A DNA stretch of 64,000 bases from Sphingomonas psychrotolerans (GCF_002796605.1 NZ_CP024923.1:1178001-1242000), one strand, 5' to 3'; shown: positions 50,874-60,693, counted from the stretch's first letter. Numbers and translations: made by a program. The notes: generated by a model not told the origin, from the sequence alone.

Positions 50874-51183
50874 GCGCTTTTCGCTGAAGGGACGCTCCGC
50901 CACGTTCGATTCGCGTGTCGACGCCGTGCGGCGCGATCTCGCTGACGTGCGTCTCGCCGACCGCGTGTTCGCCCCCCATTATGCCGCGCCGATGCCGCGG
51001 ATACTTATAACCACGGCCGAACTGCGCAGCAGCGGCGCGATGGATTCCGAAGTTCTGGCCAGCTTGCCCGCGGGCGAAATGTTCGAAGTGCTCGAACTCG
51101 CCGGCAACCACGCCTGGGGCGTTGCGCCCGCAGCCGGGATCGTGGGCTATATCCCCGCCGCCGCGCTGGCGGACCCGCAATGA
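50803..51183 (+). CDS. SH3-domain protein, probable TTG start
   Basis: A 126-residue protein containing RVDAVRRDLADVRLADRVFA and PHYAAPMPR, then an SH3-like fold (TTAELRSSGAMDSEVLASLP, FEVLELAGNHAWGVA, GIVGYIPAAAL). This matches the N-terminal part of NlpC/P60-type cell-wall peptidases, but the peptidase domain itself is absent. TTG 50803 is chosen because AAGGGG lies nine bases upstream; no ATG or GTG occurs in frame. Its stop overlaps argC (ATGA). Confidence 0.6.
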   Translation: MQSSGTSSLGTPSVNQSPAGPTRKRFSLKGRSATFDSRVDAVRRDLADVRLADRVFAPHYAAPMPRILITTAELRSSGAMDSEVLASLPAGEMFEVLELAGNHAWGVAPAAGIVGYIPAAALADPQ

Positions 51184-52121
51184 CCATCCGCGTCTTCATC
51201 GACGGTGCCGTCGGCACCACGGGTCTCGAGATTCGCGAGCGGCTCGACGGCCGCGAGGGGATCGAGCAACTGATCCTCGCCGAGGCCGACCGCAAGGACC
51301 CGAAGAAGCGCGAGGATGCGCTCAATTCGGCTGATTTCGTCATCCTCTGCCTGCCCGACGAGGCCGCGCGCGAGGCAGTGGCGATGATTCGCGCCGACAA
51401 GGTCCGGGTGATCGACGCCTCGACCGCACACCGCGTCGCGCCCGATTGGGTCTATGGCTTTGCCGAGCTCGAGCCGGGGCAGATGACGGCGATCGCCGAG
51501 GCGTCGCGGGTGAGCAACCCCGGCTGCTATCCCACCGGCTTCCTCGCGCTCGTGCGGCCGCTGGTCCGCGCCGGACTGGTGCCGCTCGATCATAGTTTCG
51601 CAGTGAACGCGGTCTCGGGCTATTCGGGCGGCGGCAAATCGATGATCGCCGAATTCGAGGACGAGACGTCGGAAGGCTTCACCGCCACGGCGTTCCGCAA
51701 TTACGGCCTCAGTCTCGACCACAAGCATGTGCCGGAGATGCAGAAGCACGCGCGGATCGAATATCCGCCGATCTTCCAGCCCGCGGTGGTGCGTACTTAT
51801 CGCGGAATGGTGGTCGAAGTGCCCCTGCCCCTCCACGCGTTTACGCGCCGCCCGTCGATCGAAGCGATCGAAAATGCCTTGCGCGATGCGTACAAGGAAT
51901 CTGCGCTGGTGCGTGTGCTGCCCGGCGATGTCTCGACCGTCTCTATCGAAGAGGATGCAGGCACCGATCGGCTGAGCCTCCGGGTGTTCGGCAATGCCGA
52001 GCGCGGCCAGGCGCGGCTGGTCGCGACGCTCGACAATCTCGGCAAGGGCGCGGCGGGTGCCGCGGTGCAGAACCTCAACATCATGGCCGGGCTTGATCCG
52101 GCCGCGGGGCTGGTTCTCTAG
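51180..52121 (+). CDS. argC: N-acetyl-gamma-glutamyl-phosphate reductase (short type)
   Basis: Reduces N-acetylglutamyl phosphate in arginine synthesis. The 313 residues are of the shorter AGPR type: VFIDGAVGTTGLEIRERL (NADP loop), VIDASTAHR, the catalytic Cys in SNPGCYPTGFLALVRP, SGYSGGGKSMI and HKHVPEMQKHA. ATG at 51180 overlaps the SH3 protein stop. No other arg genes are near. Confidence 0.95.
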   Translation: MTIRVFIDGAVGTTGLEIRERLDGREGIEQLILAEADRKDPKKREDALNSADFVILCLPDEAAREAVAMIRADKVRVIDASTAHRVAPDWVYGFAELEPGQMTAIAEASRVSNPGCYPTGFLALVRPLVRAGLVPLDHSFAVNAVSGYSGGGKSMIAEFEDETSEGFTATAFRNYGLSLDHKHVPEMQKHARIEYPPIFQPAVVRTYRGMVVEVPLPLHAFTRRPSIEAIENALRDAYKESALVRVLPGDVSTVSIEEDAGTDRLSLRVFGNAERGQARLVATLDNLGKGAAGAAVQNLNIMAGLDPAAGLVL

Positions 52122-52122
52122 C

Positions 52123-52206
52123 TCATCCCGTCTCCGGCGAAAGCCGGTGTCTCGTGCCTTATGCCTTCGCTGGCCGCCTGAGGTCCCGGCTTTCACCGGG
52201 ATGATG
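52123..52206. repeat. CATCCCGGC-type intergenic repeat
   Basis: Starts TCATCCCGTCTCCGGCGAAAGC, passes TCTCGTGCCTTATGCCTTCG, then CCTGAGGTCCCGGC and TTTCACCGGGATGATG. The ends are inverted repeats of each other. It lies between argC and zwf and could end the argC transcript. Confidence 0.65.
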
Positions 52207-52259
52207 CTTGATCTTTGCCGCCCGTTGGTGTCTCGCGGGCGAAACAAGTCGAGAGGCGT

Positions 52260-53720
52260 ATGATGCATCAGCCCGTGGGCAAATTGCTGCTGTTCGGAGC
52301 AACCGGCGACCTCGCCCAGCGCATGCTGCTGCCGTCGCTTTACGCGCTGCACGCCGACGGGCTGCTCCCCTCCGGACTGACGATCACCGGCACCGCACGC
52401 TCCGAGAAGGACGATGAAACCTATCGCGAATTCGCTCGCCACGCGCTGGAGGAATTCCTGCCCGCCGACCGCAAGGATGACAGCGCTGTCGGGAGCTTTC
52501 TCGATCGACTGAACTATCAGGCGCTCGACGCCTCACAGGTCGAGGGTTTCGTAGCACTCAAGGACAAGCTCGGCGACATATCGGGCGGGCTGGCGATCTT
52601 CCTGTCGACCGCGCCGTGGCTGTTCGGGCCGACGATCGAGGGGCTCAAAAGCGCGGGGCTGACCGGCGACAATGTGCGGATCAGCCTCGAGAAGCCGCTG
52701 GGCAAGGACCTGGCTTCGAGCCGCGAGATCAACGATCTCGTCGCCGGGGTCTTCCCGGAAGAGCGAACCTTCCGCATCGACCATTATCTCGGCAAGGAGA
52801 CGGTGCAGAACATCCTCGCGCTGCGCTTTGGAAATTCGCTGTTCGAGCCGGTGTGGAACGCACAGGGCATCGATCACGTCCAGATCACTGTCTCGGAGAA
52901 CGTCGGGCTCGAAGGCCGCGCCGGCTTCTACGACGAGACCGGCGCGTTGCGCGACATGGTCCAGAACCACATGCTCCAACTGGTTGCACTGATCGCGATG
53001 GAGCCCCCTGCCCGGTTCGACGGCACGGCGATTCGCGACGAGAAGGTCAAGGTGCTGCGCTCGCTGCGAAAGATCAGCGCGCAAGAAGCGCCACAGCTCA
53101 CCGTCACCGGTCAATATGGCGGCGGCGCGGTGAAGGGCGAGATCGTCCGCGACTATGCCAGCGATCTCGGCAAGTCGTCGGGCACCGAGACCTTCGTGGC
53201 CATCAAGGCGCATGTCGACAATTGGCGCTGGCACGGCGTGCCCTTCTATCTGCGCACCGGCAAACGGCTGGCGGAGCGGCGCTCGGAGATCGTCATCCAG
53301 TTCAAGCCGGTGCCGCATTCGATCTTCGCCGAGCGCGGCGGCGCGTTGCAACCCAACACGCTGGCGATCCGGCTCCAGCCCGAGGAATATGTCCGGTTGC
53401 TTGTGATGGCAAAGCAGCCCGGGCTCGACCGCGAAGGCGTCCGGCTGCGCGAAGTGCCGCTCAATCTCAGCCTCGAGAACGAATTCGCCGGCACCCGCCG
53501 CCGCATCGCCTATGAGCGGTTGCTGCTCGACCTGATCGAGGGCGATCCAACCTTGTTCGTCCGTCGCGACGAAGTCGAGGCGCAATGGGAATGGATCGAT
53601 GGCATTCGTGCCGGCTGGGATGCCAATGACATGAAGCCCAAGCCTTATGCCTCGGGCAGCTGGGGGCCCTCCGCCTCGATCGCGCTTACCGAACGTGACG
53701 GCGTGACGTGGAACGAATAG
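52260..53720 (+). CDS. zwf: glucose-6-phosphate 1-dehydrogenase
   Basis: First step into the Entner-Doudoroff and pentose phosphate routes. The 486 residues show the NADP loop LLLFGATGDLAQRMLLPSLY, VRISLEKPLGKDL, the active-site RTFRIDHYLGKETVQNILAL with Lys and His, and WHGVPFYLRTGKRL. ATG 52260 follows AGAGG; a second ATG comes next. First gene of the zwf-pgl-edd-glk-eda operon, where all spacings are short. Confidence 0.97.
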   Translation: MMHQPVGKLLLFGATGDLAQRMLLPSLYALHADGLLPSGLTITGTARSEKDDETYREFARHALEEFLPADRKDDSAVGSFLDRLNYQALDASQVEGFVALKDKLGDISGGLAIFLSTAPWLFGPTIEGLKSAGLTGDNVRISLEKPLGKDLASSREINDLVAGVFPEERTFRIDHYLGKETVQNILALRFGNSLFEPVWNAQGIDHVQITVSENVGLEGRAGFYDETGALRDMVQNHMLQLVALIAMEPPARFDGTAIRDEKVKVLRSLRKISAQEAPQLTVTGQYGGGAVKGEIVRDYASDLGKSSGTETFVAIKAHVDNWRWHGVPFYLRTGKRLAERRSEIVIQFKPVPHSIFAERGGALQPNTLAIRLQPEEYVRLLVMAKQPGLDREGVRLREVPLNLSLENEFAGTRRRIAYERLLLDLIEGDPTLFVRRDEVEAQWEWIDGIRAGWDANDMKPKPYASGSWGPSASIALTERDGVTWNE

Positions 53721-53766
53721 CCCCCGATACCCATATCTACGGCGAACCCGCCGAACAGGAGCAAGC

Positions 53767-54474
53767 ATGACGACCGAAATCGAATGGTGGGACTATGACG
53801 ATGCCGACGAACTGGCCGCGGCCGTTGCCGGCGACGTGCAGTTCATCATCGAAAGCGCGATCGACGCACGCGGCGCCGCCGTCGTCGCGCTCGCGGGCGG
53901 CAAAACGCCGCTGCCGATCTACGAGCAGCTGGCCAAGGCCAAGCTCGATTGGAAACGCGTGACGATCGTCCCCGGCGACGACCGGCTGGTGCCGCTCGGC
54001 GATCCGCTGTCGAACGTCACGGCGATCGGCAAGGTGTTCATTCCAAGAGGTGCGCGGGTGATCCCGCTGATCAGCGCGACGGTTGCCGACTACAAGGCAG
54101 CCGGGCGCGCGGCCGACGCGATCCTGCAGGATCTGCACTGGCCGCTGGATCTGTGCCTGCTCGGCGTCGGCGGCGACGGCCATGCCGCGTCGATCTTCCC
54201 CGGCCCCGACTTCGACGAGGCGCTGAACGGTCCCAAGGAACGCCGCGCGCTGGGCGTGATGCCCGATCCGCTGCCGCCCGAGGCGCCGGTCGCCCGCGTG
54301 TCGCTGAGCAAGGCCGCGATCGTCTCGGCGCGCGCGCTGATGATCGCGATCACCGGCCAGGCGAAGCGCGATGTGCTCGAGCAGGCGATCGAACAGGGGG
54401 TTTCGTCCCAATATCCGGTCGGGCGGATCCTCGCCGATGTCGAGCTGCCAGTGGATATCCACTGGGCGGCGTGA
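53767..54474 (+). CDS. pgl: 6-phosphogluconolactonase
   Basis: Hydrolyses 6-phosphogluconolactone. The 235-residue protein has VVALAGGKTPLPIYEQLAKA, VTIVPGDDRLVPLGDPLSNV and CLLGVGGDGHAASIFPGP, the family hallmarks. CAGGAG precedes the ATG. It lies 46 bp after zwf. Confidence 0.95.
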   Translation: MTTEIEWWDYDDADELAAAVAGDVQFIIESAIDARGAAVVALAGGKTPLPIYEQLAKAKLDWKRVTIVPGDDRLVPLGDPLSNVTAIGKVFIPRGARVIPLISATVADYKAAGRAADAILQDLHWPLDLCLLGVGGDGHAASIFPGPDFDEALNGPKERRALGVMPDPLPPEAPVARVSLSKAAIVSARALMIAITGQAKRDVLEQAIEQGVSSQYPVGRILADVELPVDIHWAA

Positions 54475-54505
54475 GGCGGATCGAACTACGAGTGATGATT
54501 AGACC

Positions 54506-56326
54506 ATGACCCTTCATCCAGAAATCGCCGCCGTCACCGATCGCGTGATCGAACGCTCGAAGGCGCGTCGCGCGGCCTATCTCGACCTGATCCGCCGCGA
54601 GCGCGAGAGCGGCGCCGACCGACCCAAGCTCGGCTGCGCCAATCTCGCGCACGCTTATGCCGGGACCGACGAGCAGCGCGACCTGATGACGCCGGCCAAC
54701 CGGATGAACATCGGCATCGTTACGTCGTACAACGACATGCTGTCGGCGCACGCGACCTATTATCGCTACCCCGAGCAGATGAAGATCTGGGCGCTCGAAG
54801 CCGGCGCGACCGCGCAGGTGGCGGGCGGCGTCCCCGCGATGTGCGACGGCGTGACGCAGGGCTATGCCGGCATGGAGCTGTCATTGTTCAGCCGCGACAC
54901 GATCGCGCTCTCCACCGGCATCGCGCTCAGCCACCGGGTGTTCGAAGGCGCCGCCTTGCTCGGCATCTGCGACAAGATCGTACCCGGCTTGCTGATCGGC
55001 GCGCTGCGCTTCGGGCATTTGCCGATGGTGATGATCCCGGGCGGGCCGATGCGCTCGGGCCTCGCCAACAAGGACAAGGCGGCTGTCCGCGAACGCTATG
55101 CCGAAGGCAAGGCGACACGTGAGGAACTGCTCGCATCCGAGATCGCCGCCTATCACGGCAAAGGCACGTGCACCTTCTACGGCACCGCCAATTCGAACCA
55201 GATGATGATGGAGGCGATGGGCCTCCATGTGCCGGGCGCGGCCTTTGCCAACCCGGGGACCAAATTGCGGCAGGAGCTGACCCGCGCGGCGGTGCAGCGG
55301 CTCGCCGATATCGGCTGGAACGGCAACGACTATCGGCCGATCGGCCACGTCGTCGACGAGAAGGCGATCGTGAACGCCGCGATCGTATTGCTCGCGACTG
55401 GCGGCTCGACCAACCATTTGATTCACGTCCCCGCCTTCGCCCGCGCGGCGGGCATCGTGATCGACTGGGACGATTTCGACCGGCTCTCGCGCGCCGTGCC
55501 GCTGCTGACTCGCGTCTATCCCAACGGCTCGGCCGACGTGAACGGTTTCGAGGATGCCGGCGGCCCGCCTTTCGTGATCCGCGAATTGCTGCGCGGCGGG
55601 CTGATGCACGGCGACACACTCACCATCGCCGAGGGCGGCATGCACGATTATGGGCGCAAGCCCCACATCGACGACGACAAGCTGGTCTGGCACGATCTGC
55701 CTGCGAAGAGTGACGACGAGACGATCGTCCGCACGCTCGACGCGCCCTTCTCGCCCGAAGGCGGCTTCCGCATCCTCAAGGGCAATCTGGGCCGCGCTTG
55801 CATCAAGGTCAGCGCCGTCGAGCGCGATCGCTGGACGATCGAGGCGCCGGCGCGCGTTTTCGCCGACCAGTCCGAAGTACAGACGGCGTTCAAGGCCGGC
55901 GAGCTCGATCGCGACGTAGTCGTCGTCGTCCGCTTTCAGGGACCCAAGGCGAACGGCATGCCCGAACTGCACAAGCTCACCCCGCCGCTGGGCGTGCTCC
56001 AGAATCGGGGTTTCCGAGTCGCATTGGTGACCGACGGGCGGATGTCGGGGGCATCGGGCAAGGTGCCGTGCGCGATCCATTTGTCGCCCGAGGCATTGGG
56101 TGGCGGGCCGATCGGCAAGGTGCGCGACGGCGACATCGTCCGGCTCGATGCCGAGGCGGGGACGCTCGAGGCGCTCGTCGATCCCGCGGAGTGGGAAGCG
56201 CGCGAACAGGCCGTCGCCCCTCCCGCAGCCGAGGGGACCGGCCGTGAGCTGTTCGCGATGATGCGGCATCACGCCGACGAGGCCGAATTGGGCGCGTCGG
56301 CGATGCTCGCCGAGGCCGGCCTCTAG
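54506..56326 (+). CDS. edd: phosphogluconate dehydratase
   Basis: Converts 6-phosphogluconate to KDPG. The 606 residues are those of an IlvD/Edd Fe-S dehydratase: [36 protein letters not shown] and [17 protein letters not shown] carrying cluster Cys residues, [20 protein letters not shown], and [14 protein letters not shown]. Length matches the family. Third gene of the Entner-Doudoroff operon. Confidence 0.97.
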   Translation: MTLHPEIAAVTDRVIERSKARRAAYLDLIRRERESGADRPKLGCANLAHAYAGTDEQRDLMTPANRMNIGIVTSYNDMLSAHATYYRYPEQMKIWALEAGATAQVAGGVPAMCDGVTQGYAGMELSLFSRDTIALSTGIALSHRVFEGAALLGICDKIVPGLLIGALRFGHLPMVMIPGGPMRSGLANKDKAAVRERYAEGKATREELLASEIAAYHGKGTCTFYGTANSNQMMMEAMGLHVPGAAFANPGTKLRQELTRAAVQRLADIGWNGNDYRPIGHVVDEKAIVNAAIVLLATGGSTNHLIHVPAFARAAGIVIDWDDFDRLSRAVPLLTRVYPNGSADVNGFEDAGGPPFVIRELLRGGLMHGDTLTIAEGGMHDYGRKPHIDDDKLVWHDLPAKSDDETIVRTLDAPFSPEGGFRILKGNLGRACIKVSAVERDRWTIEAPARVFADQSEVQTAFKAGELDRDVVVVVRFQGPKANGMPELHKLTPPLGVLQNRGFRVALVTDGRMSGASGKVPCAIHLSPEALGGGPIGKVRDGDIVRLDAEAGTLEALVDPAEWEAREQAVAPPAAEGTGRELFAMMRHHADEAELGASAMLAEAGL

Positions 56327-56421
56327 CCAAGCTTTACATCCGCGCGTCCAACGCAGAGAAGGGCGGCGCACCGTATGCCAACGTTGACAGGCGCCGGGCA
56401 CGGGAGTTCCAGGGAGAAGGC

Positions 56422-57390
56422 ATGGAAGTCGTCGCGGTCGATATCGGGGGCACCCATGCGCGCTTTGCCGTAGCGGAAGTGGCGGAGGGACGCGTCGTCT
56501 CGATGGCCGAGCCGATGACGCAGAAGGTCGCCGAGCATCCGAGCCTCCAACTTGCCTGGCAGGCTTTCGGCGAGACCCTCGGACGCCCGCTGCCCAAGGC
56601 TGCGGCGATCGCGGTGGCCTCGCCCGTTGGCGGCGAAGTGATCAAGCTGACCAACAATCCGTGGATCATCCGCCCTGCCCTGATCCCCGAACGGCTGGGT
56701 GCCGAAACCTGGACGGTCGTCAACGATTTCGCAGCGATCGGTCATGCCGTAGCGCAGCTCGGCGAGGCGGACTTCCTCCACCTTTGCGGACCGGACACGC
56801 CCCTGCCCCCGCGCGGCTCGCTCACCGTTTGTGGCCCGGGTACCGGCCTCGGAGTCGCCCAGGTATTTCGCCACAAGCGTGGCTACGACATCATCGCGAC
56901 CGAAGGCGGGCATGTCGATTTCGCGCCGCTCGACCCGATCGAGGATGCGTTCGTCAAGCGGCTGCGGCGCGAATATAATCGTGTTTCGACCGAGCGGATC
57001 GTCGCAGGACCGGCGATCGTCGCGATCTACGAGACCTTGGCCGAGCTCGAAAAGCGGCCGGTGCCACGTCACAGCGACAAAGAACTCTGGGCGCTGGCGT
57101 TCGAGGGCAAGGACAGCCTCGCCGTCGCGGCGCTCGACCGCTTCTGTCTCAGCCTTGGCGCAGTGGCGGGCGATCTTGCGCTGACGCACGGGCCGACCGG
57201 CGTGGTGATCGCAGGCGGTCTGGGCTTGCGTCTCAAGGACCATTTGCTGCAATCGGGCTTTGGCGAGCGTTTCGTTGCCAAGGGCCGGTTTCGGAACCTG
57301 ATGGCGTCGATCCCCGTCAAGCTGATCACGCATCCGCAGCCGGGCCTTTACGGCGCCGCAGCGGCCTTCGCTCAGGAGCACGCACTTTGA
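56422..57390 (+). CDS. glk: glucokinase
   Basis: Phosphorylates glucose for entry into the Entner-Doudoroff route. The 322 residues begin VVAVDIGGTHARFAVAEV (ATP loop), and include VASPVGGEVIKLTNNPWII, GPGTGLGVAQVF and the substrate motif EGGHVDFAPLDPIEDAF. It stands in the operon between edd and eda. Confidence 0.95.
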   Translation: MEVVAVDIGGTHARFAVAEVAEGRVVSMAEPMTQKVAEHPSLQLAWQAFGETLGRPLPKAAAIAVASPVGGEVIKLTNNPWIIRPALIPERLGAETWTVVNDFAAIGHAVAQLGEADFLHLCGPDTPLPPRGSLTVCGPGTGLGVAQVFRHKRGYDIIATEGGHVDFAPLDPIEDAFVKRLRREYNRVSTERIVAGPAIVAIYETLAELEKRPVPRHSDKELWALAFEGKDSLAVAALDRFCLSLGAVAGDLALTHGPTGVVIAGGLGLRLKDHLLQSGFGERFVAKGRFRNLMASIPVKLITHPQPGLYGAAAAFAQEHAL

Positions 57391-57392
57391 CG

Positions 57393-58001
57393 ATGACGAT
57401 TGCCGATATCATGCGCACCGCCCCGGTGATCCCGGTGCTGGTGATCGACGACGCGGCACAGGCGCGGCCGCTGGCCGAAGCCCTGGTCAAGGGCGGTCTG
57501 CGTGTGCTCGAAGTGACACTGCGCACCGGCGCGGCGATCGAGGCGATCGCGGAGATGAAGAAAGTCGAGGGCGCGATCGTCGGCGCCGGCACCGTCGTCA
57601 ACACCGACCAGTTCAGGCAGGTGATGGACGCGGACGTCGAGTTCATCGTCTCGCCCGGCCTGACCGAACGGCTCGCCGATCCGATCGTCGCAAGCGGCGT
57701 ACCCTTCCTGCCGGGCATCGCCAATGCCGGCGACATCATGCGCGGGCTCGACCTCGGGCTGACGCATTTCAAGTTCTTTCCCGCCGAGACTTCGGGCGGA
57801 CTCAAGGCGCTCAAGGCGCTGGCGGCGCCCTTCTATCAGGCGAAGTTCTGCCCAACCGGCGGGGTGAGCCTTGCGACCGCTCCAGAGTGGCTGGCATTCG
57901 ATCCGGTGCTGTGCGTCGGCGGAAGCTGGATCACGCCCAAGGGGGCGAGTGTCGAGCAGGTAGAGACGCTGGCCCGCGAGGCGGCAGCGCTGAGGGGCTA
58001 A
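57393..58001 (+). CDS. eda: KDPG aldolase
   Basis: Splits 2-keto-3-deoxy-6-phosphogluconate into pyruvate and glyceraldehyde 3-phosphate. The roughly 202 residues show LRVLEVTLRTGAAIEAI with the catalytic Glu, GAGTVVN, PGIANAGDIMRGLDLGLTHF, and KFFPAETSGG with the Schiff-base Lys. Start is either ATG 57393 or TTG 57387, which overlaps the glk stop and has AGGAG at better spacing. Last gene of the operon. Confidence 0.95.
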   Translation: MTIADIMRTAPVIPVLVIDDAAQARPLAEALVKGGLRVLEVTLRTGAAIEAIAEMKKVEGAIVGAGTVVNTDQFRQVMDADVEFIVSPGLTERLADPIVASGVPFLPGIANAGDIMRGLDLGLTHFKFFPAETSGGLKALKALAAPFYQAKFCPTGGVSLATAPEWLAFDPVLCVGGSWITPKGASVEQVETLAREAAALRG

Positions 58002-58028
58002 CTCCCTCTCCCTTTGAAAGAGGGAGTT
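58000..58028. terminator. bidirectional terminator between eda and mltG
   Basis: AACTCCCTCT (58000-58009) and AGAGGGAGTT (58019-58028) form a perfect 10-bp stem with a nine-base loop, between two convergent genes. T runs are short on both sides. Confidence 0.6.
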
Positions 58029-58031
58029 AAG

Positions 58032-59030
58032 CTACATTTCCCCCCGCTCGCGCCGCCGCGCATACCATTTCTGCACGTTGGCGTTGTGTTGCTCGAGCGT
58101 GTCGGCGAACACATGGCCGCCGGTGCCGTCGGCGACGAAGTACAATGCGCTCGACTGTGCGGGGTCGAGCACCGCGTCGATCGATTCCTTGCCAGGATTG
58201 GCAATCGGCCCCACCGGCAGGCCGGTCATCGCATAGGTGTTGTACGGGTTCACCGCGCGCAACTCCGACTGGAGGATGCGGCGGCCGAGCGGTTTGCCTT
58301 TGGTGACCGGATAAATGGTTGTGGGATCGGCCTGAAGTGGCATGCCGACGCGCAAGCGGTTCGAATAGACCGCCGCGACCGTGCGGCGCTCCTCGGGCTT
58401 GCCGGTTTCCTTTTCGACGATCGAGGCGAGGATCAGCGCCTCGCGCGGGGTGCGGACAGCGATACCCGGCTTGCGGCGCTCCCACGCCTTGGCGAGATAG
58501 TCGTCCATCGCCTTCTGCATGCGTGTCAGCACAGCCTGTCGGGTGTCGCCGCGATTATAGGCGTAGCTGTCCGGAAGCACCGATCCCTCGTCGGGCACCG
58601 CTACCGGGCCGGCGAGCTGCGGCGCCTTGAGCAACGTCTCGTAGACGATGATCGACGGCGTCCCCTCGGGCACGCGTACGAAGCGCTGGAGCGTCTGCCC
58701 GCCCTGCATCGTCTTGAGCAGGTCGGATTGGCTGAGCCCTGCCGGAACGCGATATTCGCCCGCCTTGATCGGCGCGCCGCCGCCGAACACCTTCGAGAGC
58801 AAAACGAATTGCCGGGCCGATCGGATCGCGCCGGCTTTCTCCAGCTCGGTCGCAGCCTTGCTCAGGCTCGCGCCTTCGGGGATCAGCACGGTCATGTTGG
58901 CCCGCGACGGCCCGCCGCCCGCCCAGAGCTGGAGCAGGGCGAGCACCGCCGCCACCGCCAGCAGCAGCACGACGAGGATCGCACAGCCGCCCGCCCGCCG
59001 CGAACGACGCGGAGGCGGGGCTTCAGACAG
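58032..59030 (-). CDS. mltG: endolytic murein transglycosylase, possible CTG start
   Basis: Cuts nascent glycan strands near the inner membrane, setting peptidoglycan chain length. An N-terminal membrane anchor (ILVVLLLAVAAVLALLQLW) is followed by a LysM-like part (TVLIPEGASLSKAATELEKA) and the YceG domain, with catalytic Glu in LASIVEKETGKPEERRTVA and MTGLPVGPIANPG. The first ordinary start, GTG 58970, lies inside the anchor and drops its basic flank. A CTG at 59030 would give SEAPPPRRSRRAGG before the anchor and overlaps the fabF stop. I favour the CTG, with reservation. Confidence 0.88.
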   Translation of the reverse strand: MSEAPPPRRSRRAGGCAILVVLLLAVAAVLALLQLWAGGGPSRANMTVLIPEGASLSKAATELEKAGAIRSARQFVLLSKVFGGGAPIKAGEYRVPAGLSQSDLLKTMQGGQTLQRFVRVPEGTPSIIVYETLLKAPQLAGPVAVPDEGSVLPDSYAYNRGDTRQAVLTRMQKAMDDYLAKAWERRKPGIAVRTPREALILASIVEKETGKPEERRTVAAVYSNRLRVGMPLQADPTTIYPVTKGKPLGRRILQSELRAVNPYNTYAMTGLPVGPIANPGKESIDAVLDPAQSSALYFVADGTGGHVFADTLEQHNANVQKWYARRRERGEM

Positions 59031-60282
59031 CCTTCATCACCAGGCTGGCGTTGGTGCCGCCGAAGCCGAAGCTGTTGTTGAGCACCGCCTTGATCTTGCG
59101 CTCCTTCGCCTTGTGCGGAACGAGGTCGATGCCGGCGCAATTCTCGCTCGGACTGTCGAGGTTGAGCGTCGGTGGGGCGATCTGGTCGCGCATCGCGAGG
59201 ATGCAGAAGATCGATTCCACTGCGCCGGCGCCGCCGAGCAGATGGCCGATCGCAGATTTGGTCGAGCTCATCGACAGCGTCTCGATGTTGTTTCCGAACA
59301 GGCGACGGACTGCACCCAGCTCGAGTTCATCGCCGAGCGGCGTCGAGGTTCCGTGCGCGTTGATATAGTCGATGTCGCTGAAGTCGAGGCCGGACTTCTT
59401 CATCGCCATCTGCATCGAGCGGAACGCGCCCGAGCCTTCTGGATGTGGCGCCGTCACGTGATAGGCGTCGCCCGACAGGCCATAGCCGATGACTTCGGCA
59501 TAGATCTTGGCACCGCGCTTCTTCGCGTGCTCATATTCCTCGAGCACGACCACGCCGGCGCCCTCGCCCATCACGAAGCCGTCGCGGTCCTGATCCCAGG
59601 GGCGACTGCCGCGGGTGGGATCGTCGCGGAAGTTGGTCGAAAGCGCGCGCGCCTGGCCGAAGCCGGCGATGCCGATCGGGCAGATCGCCCCCTCGGCGCC
59701 GCCCGCCAGCATGATGTCGGCGTCGTCCATCGCGATCATCCGCGCGGCGTCGCCGATCGAGTGCGCGCCGGTCGAGCAGGCAGTGACCACGGCGTGGTTG
59801 GGTCCCATCAGCCCATATTTGATCGAGACCTGGCCCGAAATGAGGTTGATCAACCGGCCGTGGACGAAGTGCGGGCTGACGCGCTTGGGTCCCTTCGCGG
59901 CCAGGACGAGCGATTCGCTCTCGATACCCGGCAGACCACCGATACCCGCACCGATCGAACAGCCGGCGCGGAAGCGGGTTTCCTCGTCCATATCGAGCAG
60001 CCCGGCGTCCTCGATAGCCTGGCCGGCGGCGTCGATGCCGAAGATGATGAAGGGATCGACCTGGCGCTGGACCTTGTGATCGACGCGCAGGTTCGGATCG
60101 AAGCCATATTCGTGACCCGCCGCTTTCACTTCGCAAGCATAATTGCTGTGGAAATCGGTCGCGTCGAAGCGCGTGATCGTTGCCGCGCCGGACTTGGCGG
60201 CGATGATGTTCTTCCAGGCCGTCTCGACATCGGCACCCAACGGGGTGACGAGCCCAAGGCCGGTTACGACTACGCGGCGCAT
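59023..60282 (-). CDS. fabF: beta-ketoacyl-ACP synthase II
   Basis: Elongates acyl-ACP in fatty acid synthesis. The 419 residues start RRVVVTGLGLVTPLGADVET. The catalytic Cys lies in VTACSTGAHSIGDAARMIA and the two His in INAHGTSTPLGD and KSAIGHLLGGAGAVE. Start ATG 60282 follows GGAGAG. It lies after acpP in the fab cluster. Confidence 0.97.
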   Translation of the reverse strand: MRRVVVTGLGLVTPLGADVETAWKNIIAAKSGAATITRFDATDFHSNYACEVKAAGHEYGFDPNLRVDHKVQRQVDPFIIFGIDAAGQAIEDAGLLDMDEETRFRAGCSIGAGIGGLPGIESESLVLAAKGPKRVSPHFVHGRLINLISGQVSIKYGLMGPNHAVVTACSTGAHSIGDAARMIAMDDADIMLAGGAEGAICPIGIAGFGQARALSTNFRDDPTRGSRPWDQDRDGFVMGEGAGVVVLEEYEHAKKRGAKIYAEVIGYGLSGDAYHVTAPHPEGSGAFRSMQMAMKKSGLDFSDIDYINAHGTSTPLGDELELGAVRRLFGNNIETLSMSSTKSAIGHLLGGAGAVESIFCILAMRDQIAPPTLNLDSPSENCAGIDLVPHKAKERKIKAVLNNSFGFGGTNASLVMKAV

Positions 60283-60349
60283 GGCGTTCTCTCCGTCAAA
60301 CATGGCGATCATCGCCCATAGAGGCCCAATCGCTGGCAAATTCGTTACG

Positions 60350-60399
60350 AAAACGAAACGGCTCCCCGCCCTTCTCTTGCGAGCCCGGACGGGAAGCCG
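60350..60399 (-). terminator. terminator downstream of acpP
   Basis: On the minus strand CGGCTTCCCGTCC pairs with GGGCGGGGAGCCG (two mismatches) and is followed by TTTCGTTTT. It lies about 45 bases past the acpP stop, before fabF, and explains how acpP can be made in excess over fabF. Confidence 0.65.
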
Positions 60400-60444
60400 C
60401 TAAATGGCAATGCCGGCCCATCAGGGCAGGTCGCCGGGAGGCGA

Positions 60445-60693
60445 TCAGTCTTCCTGGTGCTCGCTGATGTACGAGACCGCGTCGCCGACCGTGGTGATCT
60501 TCTCGGCCGCGTCATCGGGAATCTCGACGCCGAATTCTTCCTCGAAAGCCATGACCAGCTCGACGATGTCGAGGCTGTCCGCACCCAGATCGTCGATGAA
60601 GCTCGCTTCGGGCTTCACTTCGCCGGCATCGACGCCGAGATGGTCGACGACGAGCGCGGCAACGCGCTGGGTGATCTCTTCCTGGTTGGCCAT
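60445..60693 (-). CDS. acpP: acyl carrier protein
   Basis: Carries growing acyl chains on phosphopantetheine. The 82 residues contain the attachment site [20 protein letters not shown] with Ser 40. The chain is strongly acidic, as expected. ATG 60693 is preceded by AGGGA. The fab genes fabD, fabG, acpP and fabF follow each other on the minus strand. Confidence 0.97.
   Translation of the reverse strand: MANQEEITQRVAALVVDHLGVDAGEVKPEASFIDDLGADSLDIVELVMAFEEEFGVEIPDDAAEKITTVGDAVSYISEHQED

Noticed and set aside
53735..53760. GAAC-N5-GAAC before pgl as a LexA box
   Set aside because: Spacer is 5, not 7, and it lies inside the zwf-pgl gap where SOS control is unlikely.
57387..57392. TTG at 57387 as the certain eda start
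   Set aside because: Spacing to AGGAG is better, but the protein N-terminus fits ATG 57393; left as an alternative.
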